Notes: generated from the letters alone by a model not told the origin. A DNA stretch of 64,000 nt from Lysobacter solisilvae (GCF_016613535.2 NZ_CP071518.1:3038001-3102000); one strand, 5' to 3'. Positions 1 through 14,845 are shown, counted from the stretch's first letter. Translations and numbers: made by a program.

Positions 1-210
1 CCCGAGCTGCGCGACGAAGCCGAGTACCTCCTGCTCCTGCGGCACGACATCCCCGGCGCGCTGGCCGTGGCGCAACGCAACTTCCGCACCCAGCGTGATC
101 ACGAGGACGTGCAGGTGCTTGCGCGCGCAGCGCAAGCGGCCGGCCGCACGGAAATCCTGCGCAACCTGCACGACTGGTCCGCGCAGCAGGGCATCGGGGC
201 AACCCCATGA
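1..210 (+). CDS. C-terminal end of a TPR-like protein (5' end outside window)
   Basis: The frame is open from base 1 and stops at 208-210, giving 69 residues. They are leucine/alanine-rich and predicted helical, with a spacing of the kind seen in tetratricopeptide repeats (LLLLRHDIPGALAVAQRNF, then LARAAQAAGR). The stop overlaps the ATG of the HupE/UreJ-like gene (ATGA at 207-210), so the two are probably translationally coupled in one operon. The assignment to a TPR protein is inference from helix pattern only; no catalytic motif is visible in the fragment. Confidence 0.6.
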   Translation, partial: PELRDEAEYLLLLRHDIPGALAVAQRNFRTQRDHEDVQVLARAAQAAGRTEILRNLHDWSAQQGIGATP

Positions 211-1316
211 ACCGCGTCCGGGCCGCCCTGCTCTTTCTCACCCTGCTCCCCCTGCTCGCCGGCCCCGCCTTCGCGCACAGCCTGTCCGTGGCGCATGTCG
301 ACATCGACGCACGGCACGCCGGCGATGTCGCGATGGAGCTGGATCTTTCCCTGCGCGACGTGGCGCTCGCCCTGCCACTGGATGGCGATGGCGACGACCA
401 GGTGACCTGGCAGGAAGTGCAGGACCAGCGCGCGGCGTTGCACGCCATGGTCCTGGCCGAAGTCGGCCTGGCCACGAGTGCGGGCCCCTGCGCACTGTCG
501 CCGGGTCCGCTGGCGGTCCGCCGCTACGACGACGGCGTGTATGTGGTCGTCCGGCTGCGCGGACCCTGTCCCGCGCGCACCGGCTGGCAACTGCGCTACG
601 GCCTGCTGTTCGACCAGGATCCGAAGCACCGCGCGCTGGTGACCCTCCACCAGGGCAGGCAGGCACTGGCCGCGGTCGCCGATGCATCGTCCAGGCGCCT
701 GTCCCTGGGCAGCACCGGCCGCATGGATTTCTTCCTGGGTTTCCTGCGCCAGGGCGTGGCCCACATCCTCGACGGATACGACCACCTCGCCTTCCTGCTC
801 AGCCTTCTGCTGCCGGCCATGCTGGTACGCGCACAGGGACGCTGGCATGTCACGGGCCACTGGCGCGACGGGCTCGCCCAGACCCTGGGCATCGTCACCG
901 CGTTCACCGCGGCACATTCGATCACGCTCACGCTCGCGGCCCTGGCGTGGGTGACACCGTCCTCGCACTGGGTCGAGGCGGCGATCGCCGCCAGTGTCCT
1001 GCTGGCGGCCCTCAACAACGTGTGGCCGCTCATCACGCGCAAATTGTGGATGGTCGCGTTCAGTTTCGGCCTGATCCACGGCTTCGGTTTCGCCGGCGCG
1101 CTGGGCGAAGCCGGCCTGCCCACGCACGCCCGGCTCGCACCGCTCGCCGGCTTCAATCTGGGCGTGGAAATCGGGCAACTGGCGGTGGTGGTCGTGTTGT
1201 GCCCGCTGCTGTGGGCGTTGGCGACCCGCCACTGGTATGTGCGCACGGTGATGCCGGCGCTGTCCGTCGCAATCGCGGGACTGGCCGGATGGTGGCTGTG
1301 GGAGCGGCTGGTGTGA
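207..1316 (+). CDS. HupE/UreJ family membrane protein
   Basis: 369 residues. A signal peptide (residues 1-23, ending AFA) precedes a periplasmic domain with an EF-hand-like acidic loop (D59, D61, D63, E70). The C-terminal half has about six hydrophobic segments with the family's His-rich signatures: HILDGYDHLAF (186-196), TAAHS (H237) and GLIHGFGFAG (H291). Family members are inner-membrane proteins linked to nickel or other metal permeation, but most homologues with this extra N-terminal domain have no proven substrate. It overlaps the preceding gene by 4 nt. No urease or hydrogenase genes are nearby, so a role in nickel enzyme maturation is not supported by context. Confidence 0.85.
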   Translation: MNRVRAALLFLTLLPLLAGPAFAHSLSVAHVDIDARHAGDVAMELDLSLRDVALALPLDGDGDDQVTWQEVQDQRAALHAMVLAEVGLATSAGPCALSPGPLAVRRYDDGVYVVVRLRGPCPARTGWQLRYGLLFDQDPKHRALVTLHQGRQALAAVADASSRRLSLGSTGRMDFFLGFLRQGVAHILDGYDHLAFLLSLLLPAMLVRAQGRWHVTGHWRDGLAQTLGIVTAFTAAHSITLTLAALAWVTPSSHWVEAAIAASVLLAALNNVWPLITRKLWMVAFSFGLIHGFGFAGALGEAGLPTHARLAPLAGFNLGVEIGQLAVVVVLCPLLWALATRHWYVRTVMPALSVAIAGLAGWWLWERLV

Positions 1317-1442
1317 GCAGACCGGGGAATCGGGCCACCGCCGATGCCGGAAGCACTGCGGGCCGGACGATGCGACCGGGCCCCGCGCAGACGCCCGCAC
1401 CGGGGGGGCCCGGTTTCCCCGGCCCCATCTGCTTGAATCAAT

Positions 1443-1518
1443 TGGCGTCCCCACGGGGATTCGAACCCCGGTCGCTACCGTGAAAGGGTAATGTCCTAGG
1501 CCTCTAGACGATGGGGAC
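1443..1518 (-). tRNA. tRNA-Glu (anticodon TTC), copy 1
   Basis: 76 nt with encoded CCA. The acceptor arm is GTCCCCA/TGGGGAC, the T arm contains GGTTCGAATCC and the anticodon loop reads CCTTTCACG. It closely resembles E. coli tRNA-Glu. It lies 55 nt downstream of tRNA-Ala on the same strand and the pair is probably one transcript. The same pair occurs again at 2399-2605. Confidence 0.97.
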
Positions 1519-1573
1519 GCAGTAAAGCTTTGGCCTTTTGATGCCGCGGATACTCCACGGCGTCCGGCAGTGT

Positions 1574-1649
1574 TGGTGGAGCCAGGCGGGATCGAACCGC
1601 CGACCTCCTGCATGCCATGCAGGCGCTCTCCCAGCTGAGCTATGGCCCC
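1574..1649 (-). tRNA. tRNA-Ala (anticodon GGC), copy 1
   Basis: 76 nt with encoded CCA. It starts GGGGCCATAGCTCAGCTGGG, has anticodon loop ATGGCAT and T arm GGTTCGATCC. A -10-like TAGACT (1669-1674, minus strand) lies about 20 nt upstream, but the matching -35 is weak. It is cotranscribed with tRNA-Glu at 1443-1518. Confidence 0.97.
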
Positions 1650-1763
1650 ACGTGCCGGAACGGCGCGAAGTCTAAAGGAAATCGCGCACTGCGAATACCC
1701 TTTCGTTCCGGCGCGCTTCGCGCTATATGCGCAGCAACGTGTTCTTCAGGGAGAGATGCCGTG

Positions 1764-2303
1764 ATGCTGCGCTTGCCTTTTGCACCGTTGATCGCCGCCT
1801 GCCTGGCGCTGATGCCCTGCGTCGCCGCGCAGGCCCATGACCCGCATGCCGCCACGGCCGACGCGAGCGCTGGCGCCACCGCGGCGCCCATCGAAATCGT
1901 CCTGCCCGATGCGCGCGTCGTCGCGCTCACCGATGTCCTGCTGGGAAAGGTCGCGCGCCATGCGCTCACCGCCACGGCGCACGGGAAGACTTCGACCTAC
2001 GAAGGGCGCGACTTCGTCGAGGTGCTCAAGGTGGCGGGCGTGCAGCCGGTGGAATCGCTCGAGGGCCCGCAGCTGCGCACCCTGGTGACGGTCATCGGAC
2101 GCGACGGCTACCAGGTGGTGTTCGCGCTGGCCGAACTCGATCCCACCATCGGCGGCCGCCAGGTGATGTTCGCCGATCGCGCCGACGGCGCCGCGCTGGA
2201 TGCACGCGACGGTCCGTGGCAGCTGGTCGTCCCCGAGGATCAGCGCCCGGCGCGCTGGATCCGCCAGATCGCGCGGATCGTGGTGTCGAACGCCGGCTCA
2301 TGA
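1764..2303 (+). CDS. Small secreted molybdopterin-oxidoreductase-domain protein
   Basis: 179 residues with a signal peptide (residues 1-24, ending AQA). The C-terminal half (LVTVIGRDGYQVVFALAELDP, then WQLVVPEDQRPARWI.QI..IVV) matches the C-terminal portion of the sulfite-oxidase/YedY Mo-cofactor fold found in short periplasmic proteins of this family. The cysteine that would bind Mo is absent, so it may bind substrate or protein rather than be an enzyme. ATG 1764 was chosen over in-frame GTG 1761. Both follow a GGGAGAG ribosome site at 1750-1756, and upstream in-frame sequence overlaps the tRNA. It sits alone between two copies of a tRNA pair on the opposite strand. Confidence 0.75.
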   Translation: MLRLPFAPLIAACLALMPCVAAQAHDPHAATADASAGATAAPIEIVLPDARVVALTDVLLGKVARHALTATAHGKTSTYEGRDFVEVLKVAGVQPVESLEGPQLRTLVTVIGRDGYQVVFALAELDPTIGGRQVMFADRADGAALDARDGPWQLVVPEDQRPARWIRQIARIVVSNAGS

Positions 2304-2350
2304 CGACGCGTGCGGCGTCGCAGCGTCGTGCGCGCGGCGACATGGCAGCG

Positions 2351-2387
2351 CAAAAACAATCAGGGCCCGGTTTCCCGGGCCCTGATT
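2351..2387 (-). terminator. Rho-independent terminator after tRNA copy 2
   Basis: A 13-bp perfect stem (2358-2370 with 2375-2387) with a 4-nt loop is followed on the minus strand by TTGTTTTTG. It closes the tRNA-Ala/tRNA-Glu transcript. The first tRNA pair has no equally good terminator. Confidence 0.85.
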
Positions 2388-2398
2388 GCTTGCAGAAG

Positions 2399-2474
2399 TG
2401 GCGTCCCCACGGGGATTCGAACCCCGGTCGCTACCGTGAAAGGGTAATGTCCTAGGCCTCTAGACGATGGGGAC
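2399..2474 (-). tRNA. tRNA-Glu (anticodon TTC), copy 2
   Basis: Identical in sequence to the tRNA-Glu at 1443-1518, with encoded CCA. It is separated from tRNA-Ala copy 2 by 55 nt, the same spacing as in copy 1. Confidence 0.97.
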
Positions 2475-2529
2475 GCAGTAAAGCTTTGGCCTGTTGGTAC
2501 TACGTATCCGCGCGCACTCCGACGAGGAG

Positions 2530-2605
2530 TGGTGGAGCCAGGCGGGATCGAACCGCCGACCTCCTGCATGCCATGCAGGCGCTCTCCCAGCTGAGCTATG
2601 GCCCC
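2530..2605 (-). tRNA. tRNA-Ala (anticodon GGC), copy 2
   Basis: Identical in sequence to the tRNA-Ala at 1574-1649. It has a good sigma-70 promoter 21 nt upstream (2626-2654, minus strand) and a strong terminator after tRNA-Glu, so this copy looks like the complete transcription unit. Confidence 0.97.
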
Positions 2606-2625
2606 ACGGCGCTGGAAAGACGGCA

Positions 2626-2654
2626 AGTTTAGGGGGCGTGAAACGGAGCGTCAA
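2626..2654 (-). promoter_or_regulatory. Sigma-70 promoter of the tRNA-Ala/Glu copy 2 unit
   Basis: On the minus strand TTGACG (2654-2649) and TAAACT (2631-2626) are separated by 17 nt, about 20 nt before tRNA-Ala. The -35 overlaps the stop codon of the DUF1249 gene upstream. Confidence 0.65.
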
Positions 2655-3148
2655 GCCACCTTGTCGACGCCGGGCTGAATCGTCGGCCCGACCGGGTGCA
2701 GCGTGGCCACCCCGTGGCCACGTTCGGCAAGGTACTGGATCCACTTGCCCAGGAACGTGTTCATGCGCAGGCGATGCCCGACCACGGCGGCCGGCGGCGG
2801 GTACATGCCGATCACGTCCTGCCAGCGGCGGCCGACGTAGCAGTGCGTGGCTTCCAGCTGGCGCGCATCGTGGTACAGCCGCAGCCAGGCGGAGGGATCG
2901 GGTTGGCCGGTGACCGGGTCGGTGATGGCGTAGGTCAGGCGGATCTCGGTCGTGTAGCGGTGCTGTTCCAGCACTTCCAGCTGCACGGGCAGGCCGTCGC
3001 CGATGTCGGACTGGTAGCGTCCGGCCGGCAGGTGCGCGGGTTCGAACAGACGCGCGAACCGCGAGTGATTCTCGGAGTACAAGGCCATCAGCCAGCCGAA
3101 TCGGCTGAGCCGGGGAATGCGCGCGGAGCGGGAAACGATCTGCACCAT
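2651..3148 (-). CDS. DUF1249 family protein (YqiB-like)
   Basis: 165 residues from ATG 3148 (MVQIVSRSARIPRLSRFGWLM). The protein is soluble and acidic/aromatic-rich with the conserved family pattern: LYxENxxRFxRLF near residues 23-35, LEVLEQHRYTTEIRLTY, and a C-terminal LNxFLxxWxxYLxxxGH-like segment (here MNTFLGKWIQYLAERGHG). The family is widespread in gammaproteobacteria and in E. coli lies near nudF and cpdA, but its biochemical function is unknown. The open frame extends further upstream, but that region lacks conservation and a ribosome site. Confidence 0.85.
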   Translation of the reverse strand: MVQIVSRSARIPRLSRFGWLMALYSENHSRFARLFEPAHLPAGRYQSDIGDGLPVQLEVLEQHRYTTEIRLTYAITDPVTGQPDPSAWLRLYHDARQLEATHCYVGRRWQDVIGMYPPPAAVVGHRLRMNTFLGKWIQYLAERGHGVATLHPVGPTIQPGVDKVA

Positions 3149-3361
3149 GAGCCCGATCCTACACGTGCGATCCACCCAGCGGCAGCGTTGACGTGCATGC
3201 ATCGGGAGCCTATGGTCACAGTTCTCCCCGGCCCTTTGCCGGGGCTTCAGTTTCAAGGCTCCCGCGCCGCGCCAACGCCCGCCGATTGCGGGTCGCGGAG
3301 CGCAGACCAAGCTGAACTCGATATGGCCTGATTCGGTATCGCTCGATCCGATTTCGCCGGC

Positions 3362-3406
3362 CTGGATCTCGCCGGACTGGATCTCGCCGGACTGGATATC
3401 GCAAGA
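3362..3406. repeat. Three tandem 15-bp repeats in the ppsR-DUF1249 gap
   Basis: The 15-mer ctggatctcgccgga occurs exactly twice (3362-3376, 3377-3391) and once with three changes (3392-3406). Degenerate versions appear just upstream (gatccgatttcgccgg near 3344). This lies in the 317-nt gap between the end of ppsR (3466) and the start of the DUF1249 gene (3148). I see no gene and no clear terminator in the rest of that gap. Confidence 0.8.
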
Positions 3407-3465
3407 CCGGCCTGGCTTGACCGGGTCTCGCTGAACCGCTCACGCCGGCGCGCGGACTCACGCCA

Positions 3466-4287
3466 TCAGAACATCTCGCGGTGGATGCCCAGGGTCGTCA
3501 TGACCTTGCTGGCGATTTCCTCGATCGAGGTGTGCGTCGTGCTCAGCGTCGGAATGCCTTCGCCACGGAACATCATCTCGGCCGCCGCCACCTCGCGCTT
3601 GCAGGTGTCGAACTGGGCGTAGCGCGAATTGGGCCGGCGTTCCTGCCGGATCTGCTGCAGCCGGACCGGGTCGATGGTCAGGCCGAACAGCTTGCTGCGG
3701 TACGGGCGCAGGCGCGGCGGCAGGCGGTCCTGCTCGAGGTCTTCCTCGGTCAAGGGGTAGTTGGCCGCCCGGATGCCGTAGTGCAGCGCCAGGTACACGC
3801 AGGTCGGGGTCTTGCCGGCCCGCGACACGGCCACCAGGATCACGTCCGCGCCGGCGTAGTCGGTGGCCTGGCCGTCGTCGTGGGTCAGGGCGAAGTTCAT
3901 CGCGTTGATGCGGCGGTGGTAGGTGTCGAAGTCCACGATGCCGTGGGCGCGGCCGATGTGCCGCTCGCGCGACTCGCCCAGCTCGCGTTCCAGCGGCTCG
4001 ATGAACGGCGCGAACACGTCGAGCATCAGCGCCCCGCTCTCGGCGACCGCGGCGCTGACGGCCGAATCCACGCAGGAATTGATGACCACCGGGCGCACCC
4101 CGTACTGCTCCCCGGCGGCCCGGATCGTGCCGGCCAGCTCGCGGCCCCGCTCGACCGTCCCGACGAAGGAATAGCGCTCGGTGACGAACCGGGTCAGCGT
4201 GAACTGGGTCAGCAGGCTGTGGCCGATCGTCTCGGCGGTGATCCCGGTGCCATCGGAAACGTAGAAGACCGGCCTGACTCCGGGCAT
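3466..4287 (-). CDS. ppsR: PEP synthase regulatory kinase/pyrophosphorylase
   Basis: 273 residues, the normal length (E. coli PpsR 277). This bifunctional enzyme inactivates PEP synthase by ADP-dependent threonine phosphorylation and reactivates it by phosphorolysis, adjusting gluconeogenesis. Visible features are [13 protein letters not shown] (8-20), the P-loop-like SRAGKTP (155-161), and the conserved [13 protein letters not shown] and [10 protein letters not shown] segments. It is transcribed divergently from ppsA, its target, which is the usual arrangement. ATG 4287 (MPGVRPVF) is the start; the frame stays open upstream into the antisense of ppsA but that is a shadow. Confidence 0.95.
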   Translation of the reverse strand: MPGVRPVFYVSDGTGITAETIGHSLLTQFTLTRFVTERYSFVGTVERGRELAGTIRAAGEQYGVRPVVINSCVDSAVSAAVAESGALMLDVFAPFIEPLERELGESRERHIGRAHGIVDFDTYHRRINAMNFALTHDDGQATDYAGADVILVAVSRAGKTPTCVYLALHYGIRAANYPLTEEDLEQDRLPPRLRPYRSKLFGLTIDPVRLQQIRQERRPNSRYAQFDTCKREVAAAEMMFRGEGIPTLSTTHTSIEEIASKVMTTLGIHREMF

Positions 4288-4320
4288 CGCCCACCTCGCA
4301 AATAACCTGTGGCCATAGGG

Positions 4321-4354
4321 AAAAACGGCGGCCCCGCGTTTGTCGGGGGCCGCC
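4321..4354 (-). terminator. Terminator-like hairpin in the ppsR leader (possible attenuator)
   Basis: A 9-bp GC stem, GGCGGCCCC (4327-4335) with GGGGCCGCC (4346-4354), is followed on the minus strand by GTTTTTCCC. It stands about 35 nt before the ppsR start codon, so it would act on transcripts heading into ppsR. It also overlaps the proposed -35 of ppsA on the plus strand. Function is inferred from shape only. Confidence 0.5.
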
Positions 4355-4369
4355 ACCATCAGGGATAAT
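4340..4369 (+). promoter_or_regulatory. Candidate sigma-70 promoter of ppsA
   Basis: TTGTCG (4340-4345), 18 nt, GATAAT (4364-4369), about 55 nt before the ppsA start. The -35 lies inside the right-hand part of the hairpin at 4327-4354. Confidence 0.45.
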
Positions 4370-4428
4370 AGCGGTTTGGTCGCGCCGCCCCTGCCCTCCC
4401 CCCGCAAGACGCCCCACGGAGATCCGCC

Positions 4429-6801
<2,373 letters not shown>

Positions 6802-6808
6802 CGGCACG

Positions 6809-7852
6809 ATGGGCATTGCGGCGATCGGCCTGCTCAGCACCCTGTCCGCCGCGGCCTCGGCCGCGGCCACCGTGCCCGCCGCGGCCGCGCCCGCGGCTCC
6901 AGTCGCAGCCGCCCCGGCCACGGCGGCGTCCACGCTGAACCAGCTGCATTCGCTGGATCACTGGCTGGCCATGGGCGAGCTCTATGGCCTGCGGCTGCTG
7001 GGCGCGATCGTCATCATCCTGGTCGGCCTGTGGCTGGCCAAGCGCCTTTCGCGCGCGCTCGACGCGGTCCTGGAACGCACGCAGACCGAGGCCACGCTGC
7101 GCGGCTTCCTGCGCAACATCGCCTACGGGGCGATGGTGGTGGTCATCATCCTGGCGGCACTGCAGTTCGTGGGTTTCGCCCCCGCGTCGCTGTTCGCCGT
7201 TTTGGGCGCGGCGGGCCTGGGCATCGGCCTGGCGCTCAAGGATTCCCTGTCGAACCTGGTGGCGGGCCTGCAGCTGATCGTGCAGCGTCCGTTCCGGGCC
7301 GGTGACTACGTGGTGGCGGCGAACCTGGAAGGCACCGTCGAACAGGTGCGCGTGTTCCAGACCCGCCTGCGCACGCCCGACAACCGGGTGCTGATCCTGC
7401 CCAACAGCCTGATCATCGCCGCGGCAATCACCAACTTCACCGCGGTGATGAAGCGCCGGATCGACGTGGCCACCAGCGTGGGCCACGCCGAGGACCTGCA
7501 GGCCGCGCGCACGCGGCTGGTGGAAATTGCCCGCGCGCATCCCAAGGTCATGCGCGAACCCGAGCCGGCGGTCGTCGCCACGGCGCTGGGCGCCGACAAC
7601 CGCATCAGCCTGGAACTGCGCGCCTGGGTCCGCACGGGCGACGTGCAGACCGCACGCAGCGAGCTGACCGAAGCGGTGCGCAACGGAATGATCGAACTGG
7701 GGATCGGCACGCCGGCGGTGGCGCGTGAGATCCGCATCCTGCACCAGGGCGCGGGGGAACTGCCGATGGACCAGCTGCTAGCCGCGCCGGCGGCGGCTCC
7801 TGGCGCGGGAGCGCCGACGGCCGAGGATGTGGGCAAGCCGCAGACCCGCTGA
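6809..7852 (+). CDS. MscS-type small-conductance mechanosensitive channel
   Basis: 347 residues. An Ala/Pro-rich N-terminus (1-45) is followed by transmembrane helices near 53-73 and 98-120 and the pore helix with the typical small-residue pattern VLGAAGLGIGLALKDSLSNLVAG. The cytosolic beta domain follows, including VRVFQTRLRTPDNRVLILPN. The channel opens under membrane tension to release solutes during osmotic downshock. It begins 8 nt after the ppsA stop and is probably cotranscribed with it, although no functional link is evident. The C-terminal 25 residues are Ala/Gly/Pro-rich and poorly conserved. Confidence 0.93.
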   Translation: MGIAAIGLLSTLSAAASAAATVPAAAAPAAPVAAAPATAASTLNQLHSLDHWLAMGELYGLRLLGAIVIILVGLWLAKRLSRALDAVLERTQTEATLRGFLRNIAYGAMVVVIILAALQFVGFAPASLFAVLGAAGLGIGLALKDSLSNLVAGLQLIVQRPFRAGDYVVAANLEGTVEQVRVFQTRLRTPDNRVLILPNSLIIAAAITNFTAVMKRRIDVATSVGHAEDLQAARTRLVEIARAHPKVMREPEPAVVATALGADNRISLELRAWVRTGDVQTARSELTEAVRNGMIELGIGTPAVAREIRILHQGAGELPMDQLLAAPAAAPGAGAPTAEDVGKPQTR

Positions 7853-7890
7853 GCGGGCTGCTCGGGGCGGCCTGCCCGAGGGCGGCCCCC

Positions 7891-7931
7891 ACGTTCGCCG
7901 CGACCTGGTGGCGGGTCGAGACCCGCCCTAT
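7891..7931. repeat. REP-like palindromic element (same family as 16.1-16.5 kb)
   Basis: The core GGCGGGTC-GA-GACCCGCC (7910-7927) is preceded by acgttcgccgc. The same arrangement occurs at 16399-16437. It forms a strong hairpin between mscS and the convergent orn gene and overlaps the last codon of orn. Confidence 0.75.
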
Positions 7932-8536
7932 TGGCTGGAGCCGTTGGCCGGGCGCTGCGAGTGGTTGTTGCCCAAGCCACCCAGCTTGCCCATTGCCGTG
8001 CGGTAGTGCCGCAGTTCGGCGATCGAGTCCTGGATGTCGCTCAGCGCGGTGTGCTTGGCGTCCTTGCGCACGCCGTTGAGGACGTCGGGCGCCCAGCGGC
8101 GCGCGAGTTCCTTGAGCGTGCTCACGTCCAGGTTGCGGTAGTGGAAGTAGCCCTCCAGCCGCGGCATGCAGCGGTGCAGGAAGCGGCGATCCTGGCAGAT
8201 CGAATTGCCGCAGATCGGCGAGGTGTTGGCCGGCACCCACTGGGCCAGGAAGTCCAGCGTGCGCTGTTCGGCTTCCAGCATGGTCACGCCCTGCTCCACC
8301 ACGCGCTGCCACAGCCCGGACTTGCGATGCTGGTTGCGGTTCCAGTCGTCCATCGCCTCCAGCCGCGCGACCGGATGGTGGATCGCCAGCTCCGGGCCTT
8401 CGGCCAGGATCTCGAGCTGGGCATCGGTCACGATCGTGGCGATTTCCAGGATGGAATCATTGTCGGTATCGAGCCCGGTCATTTCCAGGTCGATCCAGAT
8501 CAGTCGCTGTTCCCTATGCTGCGGGTGGGCTGCCAT
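7928..8536 (-). CDS. orn: Oligoribonuclease (DEDDh 3'-5' exonuclease)
   Basis: 202 residues. Orn degrades 2-5 nt RNA fragments, and pGpG from cyclic di-GMP breakdown, to mononucleotides in the cytoplasm. The DEDDh motifs are visible: [10 protein letters not shown] (D16, E18), [10 protein letters not shown] (conserved Asp) and KHTALSDI (His and Asp). ATG 8536 (MAAHPQHRE) is chosen because family N-termini start close to the first motif. The stop is TAG within the flank of a REP-like palindrome. It is divergent from the DUF2721 gene. Confidence 0.97.
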   Translation of the reverse strand: MAAHPQHREQRLIWIDLEMTGLDTDNDSILEIATIVTDAQLEILAEGPELAIHHPVARLEAMDDWNRNQHRKSGLWQRVVEQGVTMLEAEQRTLDFLAQWVPANTSPICGNSICQDRRFLHRCMPRLEGYFHYRNLDVSTLKELARRWAPDVLNGVRKDAKHTALSDIQDSIAELRHYRTAMGKLGGLGNNHSQRPANGSSQ

Positions 8537-8603
8537 GCGCGCTCGCACTGAAGGTCGGGTTCGTCGCATCATAGCCGACGACACGCAACACACGGGACGC
8601 CCC

Positions 8604-9062
8604 ATGTTCGACGAGACCTCCCTCGGTCACTACGGCATTCTGACCTCCATGCTGGCCCCCGCGCTGCTGATGGCGGCCACCGGGTCGCTGCTGGTATCGG
8701 CCAATGCACGGCTGGCGCGCGTGGTCGACCGGCTGCGTTCGCTGATCCTGGCCTGGGAGGAGTCGGCCCCCGACCGCGCCGAGCGCGACACCCAGATCCT
8801 GCGCCACCGCCAGCGCGCGCACCTGGTGCTGCGTGCGTGCCAGCTGCTCTATGCGGCGCTGGGCGCCTTCGTGGGCACCAGCCTGTCGCTGGCCATCGAC
8901 GCCTTCCTCGGATTCCGCCTGGGCGTGGTGCCCACGGTGCTGGCAATCGTCGGCGTCAGCTTCCTGCTCGGGGCCAGCATCGTGATGGGCATCGAGGTCA
9001 GCCTGTCGGTGCGCAGTTTCGGCGAGGAACTGGACCAGGAACTGGCCCGCCGCCGCGTCTGA
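8604..9062 (+). CDS. DUF2721 family membrane protein
   Basis: 152 residues with three hydrophobic segments (about 16-34, 75-95 and 105-128) and a charged loop between the first two ([10 protein letters not shown] ... [22 protein letters not shown]). This topology and the [10 protein letters not shown] motif are typical of DUF2721 proteins, whose function is unknown. It starts at ATG 8604, 67 nt from the divergent orn start. It ends 31 nt before the end of the convergent tadA. Confidence 0.85.
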   Translation: MFDETSLGHYGILTSMLAPALLMAATGSLLVSANARLARVVDRLRSLILAWEESAPDRAERDTQILRHRQRAHLVLRACQLLYAALGAFVGTSLSLAIDAFLGFRLGVVPTVLAIVGVSFLLGASIVMGIEVSLSVRSFGEELDQELARRRV

Positions 9063-9093
9063 CGCCGCGCTGCGAGCGCCACAACGCGGTGGT

Positions 9094-11167
<2,074 letters not shown>

Positions 11168-11195
11168 GGGCACGGGTCGGACATCTGCCCTTGCT

Positions 11196-11310
11196 CGTCA
11201 TTCCCGCGTACGCGGGAATCCAGTGACTCTGCGCTTGTCGATGAAAGCAACGCAGGCACGGCGAACGGCAACGGCTAAGGCACTGGATTCCCGCGTACGC
11301 GGGAATGACG
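11196..11310. repeat. Exact 30-bp inverted repeat pair between guaB and guaA
   Basis: Bases 11196-11225 and 11281-11310 are exact reverse complements over 30 nt, with 55 nt between them. Each copy is itself built on the palindrome ttcccgcgtacgcgggaa (18 nt). Together they can form either two small hairpins or one long 30-bp stem. The arrangement resembles REP/BIME units mobilised by RAYT transposases, but no such gene is in the window. Confidence 0.92.
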
Positions 11311-11330
11311 GTTGAAACAAAGCGCCGGCA

Positions 11331-13430
<2,100 letters not shown>

Positions 13431-13538
13431 AAACGGCAAACGGCCCAGCCGTACACGCGTGGCCGGCGAACGAAAGCGCCCTGCGAACAAACGCGCCGCC
13501 CCGAAAAAGCGGGTCCGGCGCAGAGCACCCGGCCCCTG

Positions 13539-14399
13539 TCAGCGGTCGGCCGCTTCCGCCGCCTCGAGCGTGTTCTGCATCAGCGTGGCCACCGTCATCG
13601 GGCCCACGCCGCCCGGCACCGGGGTGATCCAGCTGGCCCGCTCCGCGGCGGCCTGGAAGCCCACGTCGCCGACCAGGCGGCCGTCGTCCAGGCGGTTGAT
13701 GCCCACGTCGATGACCACGGCGCCGGGCTTCACCCATTCGCCCGGAATCAGCTGCGGACGGCCGACGGCCACCACCAGGATGTCGGCGTGGCGCACCGAG
13801 GATTCGAGCACGTCCTTGGGGGTGAACTTGTGGCAGCTGGTCACCGTGCAGCCGGCGATCAGCAGCTCCAGCGCCATCGGCCGGCCGACGTGGTTGGACA
13901 CGCCCACGATCGTGGCGCTCTGGCCGCGGACCGGTCGGTCGGTGTAGGCCAGCAGCGTGGTGATGCCGCGCGGCGTGCAGGGCCGCAGGCCGAACTGGCG
14001 CAGGGCCAGGTGGCCGACGTTCTCCGGATGGAAGCCGTCCACGTCCTTGCCGGGGTGGATCCGGTGGATCAGGTGAGTGGCGTCGCGATGGCCGGGCAAG
14101 GGCAACTGCACCAGGATGCCGTGGACCGAGGGATCGGCGTTGAGCCGGTCGATCAGCGCCAGCAGCTGCTCGTCGGAGGTGTCGGCGGGCAGGTCGTAGT
14201 CGATCGCGCGGATGCCGACCTTCTGCGCGGCGCGCCGCTTGTTCTTGACGTAGACGCTGGAGGCCGGGTCGTTGCCGACCAGCACCACCGCCAGCCCCGG
14301 CGCGGGCTTGCCGGCCTGGATGCGGGCGTCGACCTGCGCCTTGAGGTTGTCGAGCAGGTCTTCGGCGATGCGTTTGCCATCAAGGATGCGGGCGGTCAT
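13539..14399 (-). CDS. folD: Methylenetetrahydrofolate dehydrogenase/cyclohydrolase
   Basis: 286 residues. It interconverts 5,10-methylene-THF, 5,10-methenyl-THF and 10-formyl-THF using NADP. The catalytic Y50xxxK54 lies in [12 protein letters not shown]. The substrate motif QLPLPGH, the [10 protein letters not shown] segment and the dinucleotide motif [14 protein letters not shown] are present, and the C-terminal [10 protein letters not shown] is typical. ATG 14399 ([12 protein letters not shown]) is the start; the upstream frame extension is Arg-rich and not conserved. It is separated from guaB by 750 nt of repeats, so a shared transcript is doubtful. Confidence 0.97.
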   Translation of the reverse strand: MTARILDGKRIAEDLLDNLKAQVDARIQAGKPAPGLAVVLVGNDPASSVYVKNKRRAAQKVGIRAIDYDLPADTSDEQLLALIDRLNADPSVHGILVQLPLPGHRDATHLIHRIHPGKDVDGFHPENVGHLALRQFGLRPCTPRGITTLLAYTDRPVRGQSATIVGVSNHVGRPMALELLIAGCTVTSCHKFTPKDVLESSVRHADILVVAVGRPQLIPGEWVKPGAVVIDVGINRLDDGRLVGDVGFQAAAERASWITPVPGGVGPMTVATLMQNTLEAAEAADR

Positions 14400-14533
14400 T
14401 CGATTCGGGATTCGCGAAAGTCGGAGGCGGGGACAGGCACGGGGCGCGGTGCGGGCGGCAGCCCGACGCGGTGGCGCGGCCCGGCGAGGAAGGCGCACAT
14501 TATCGCCCAAGCCTCCCCCGCTCCGGACGATCC

Positions 14534-14845
14534 ATGACCGAACTCGACTTCGAAACCCAGCAGATCCAGGCCGCCGTCTTCCGCCGCCTGCAGCAGCACC
14601 TGCTGCAGGACCGCCCGGACGTGCAGAACATCGACCTGATGATCACCGCCGGCTTCTGCCGCAACTGCCTGGCCGACTGGTACCGAGATGCCGCCGGTGA
14701 GCGCGGCATCACCATGACCCGCGACGAGGCGCGCCAGGCGCTGTACGGCGAACCCTTCGCGCAGTGGAAGGAAAAGCACCAGCGCGAAGCCACCCCCGAA
14801 CAACTGGCCGCCTTCGCCGCGGCGCAGGCGGGGCACGGCGGCTGA
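14534..14845 (+). CDS. DUF1244 family protein
   Basis: 103 residues, MTELDFETQ..., with the invariant-looking [16 protein letters not shown] and YGEPFxxWKExHQ segments of DUF1244. The FCRNC pair of cysteines (residues 42 and 45) could bind metal, but no function is established for the family. It starts at ATG 14534 in a short divergent region from folD. The 253 nt that follow it, before the hydrolase, show no clear signal. Confidence 0.9.
   Translation: MTELDFETQQIQAAVFRRLQQHLLQDRPDVQNIDLMITAGFCRNCLADWYRDAAGERGITMTRDEARQALYGEPFAQWKEKHQREATPEQLAAFAAAQAGHGG

Noticed and set aside
207..1316. Urease or hydrogenase cluster
   Set aside because: A HupE/UreJ-type protein is present, but no other urease or hydrogenase genes are near.
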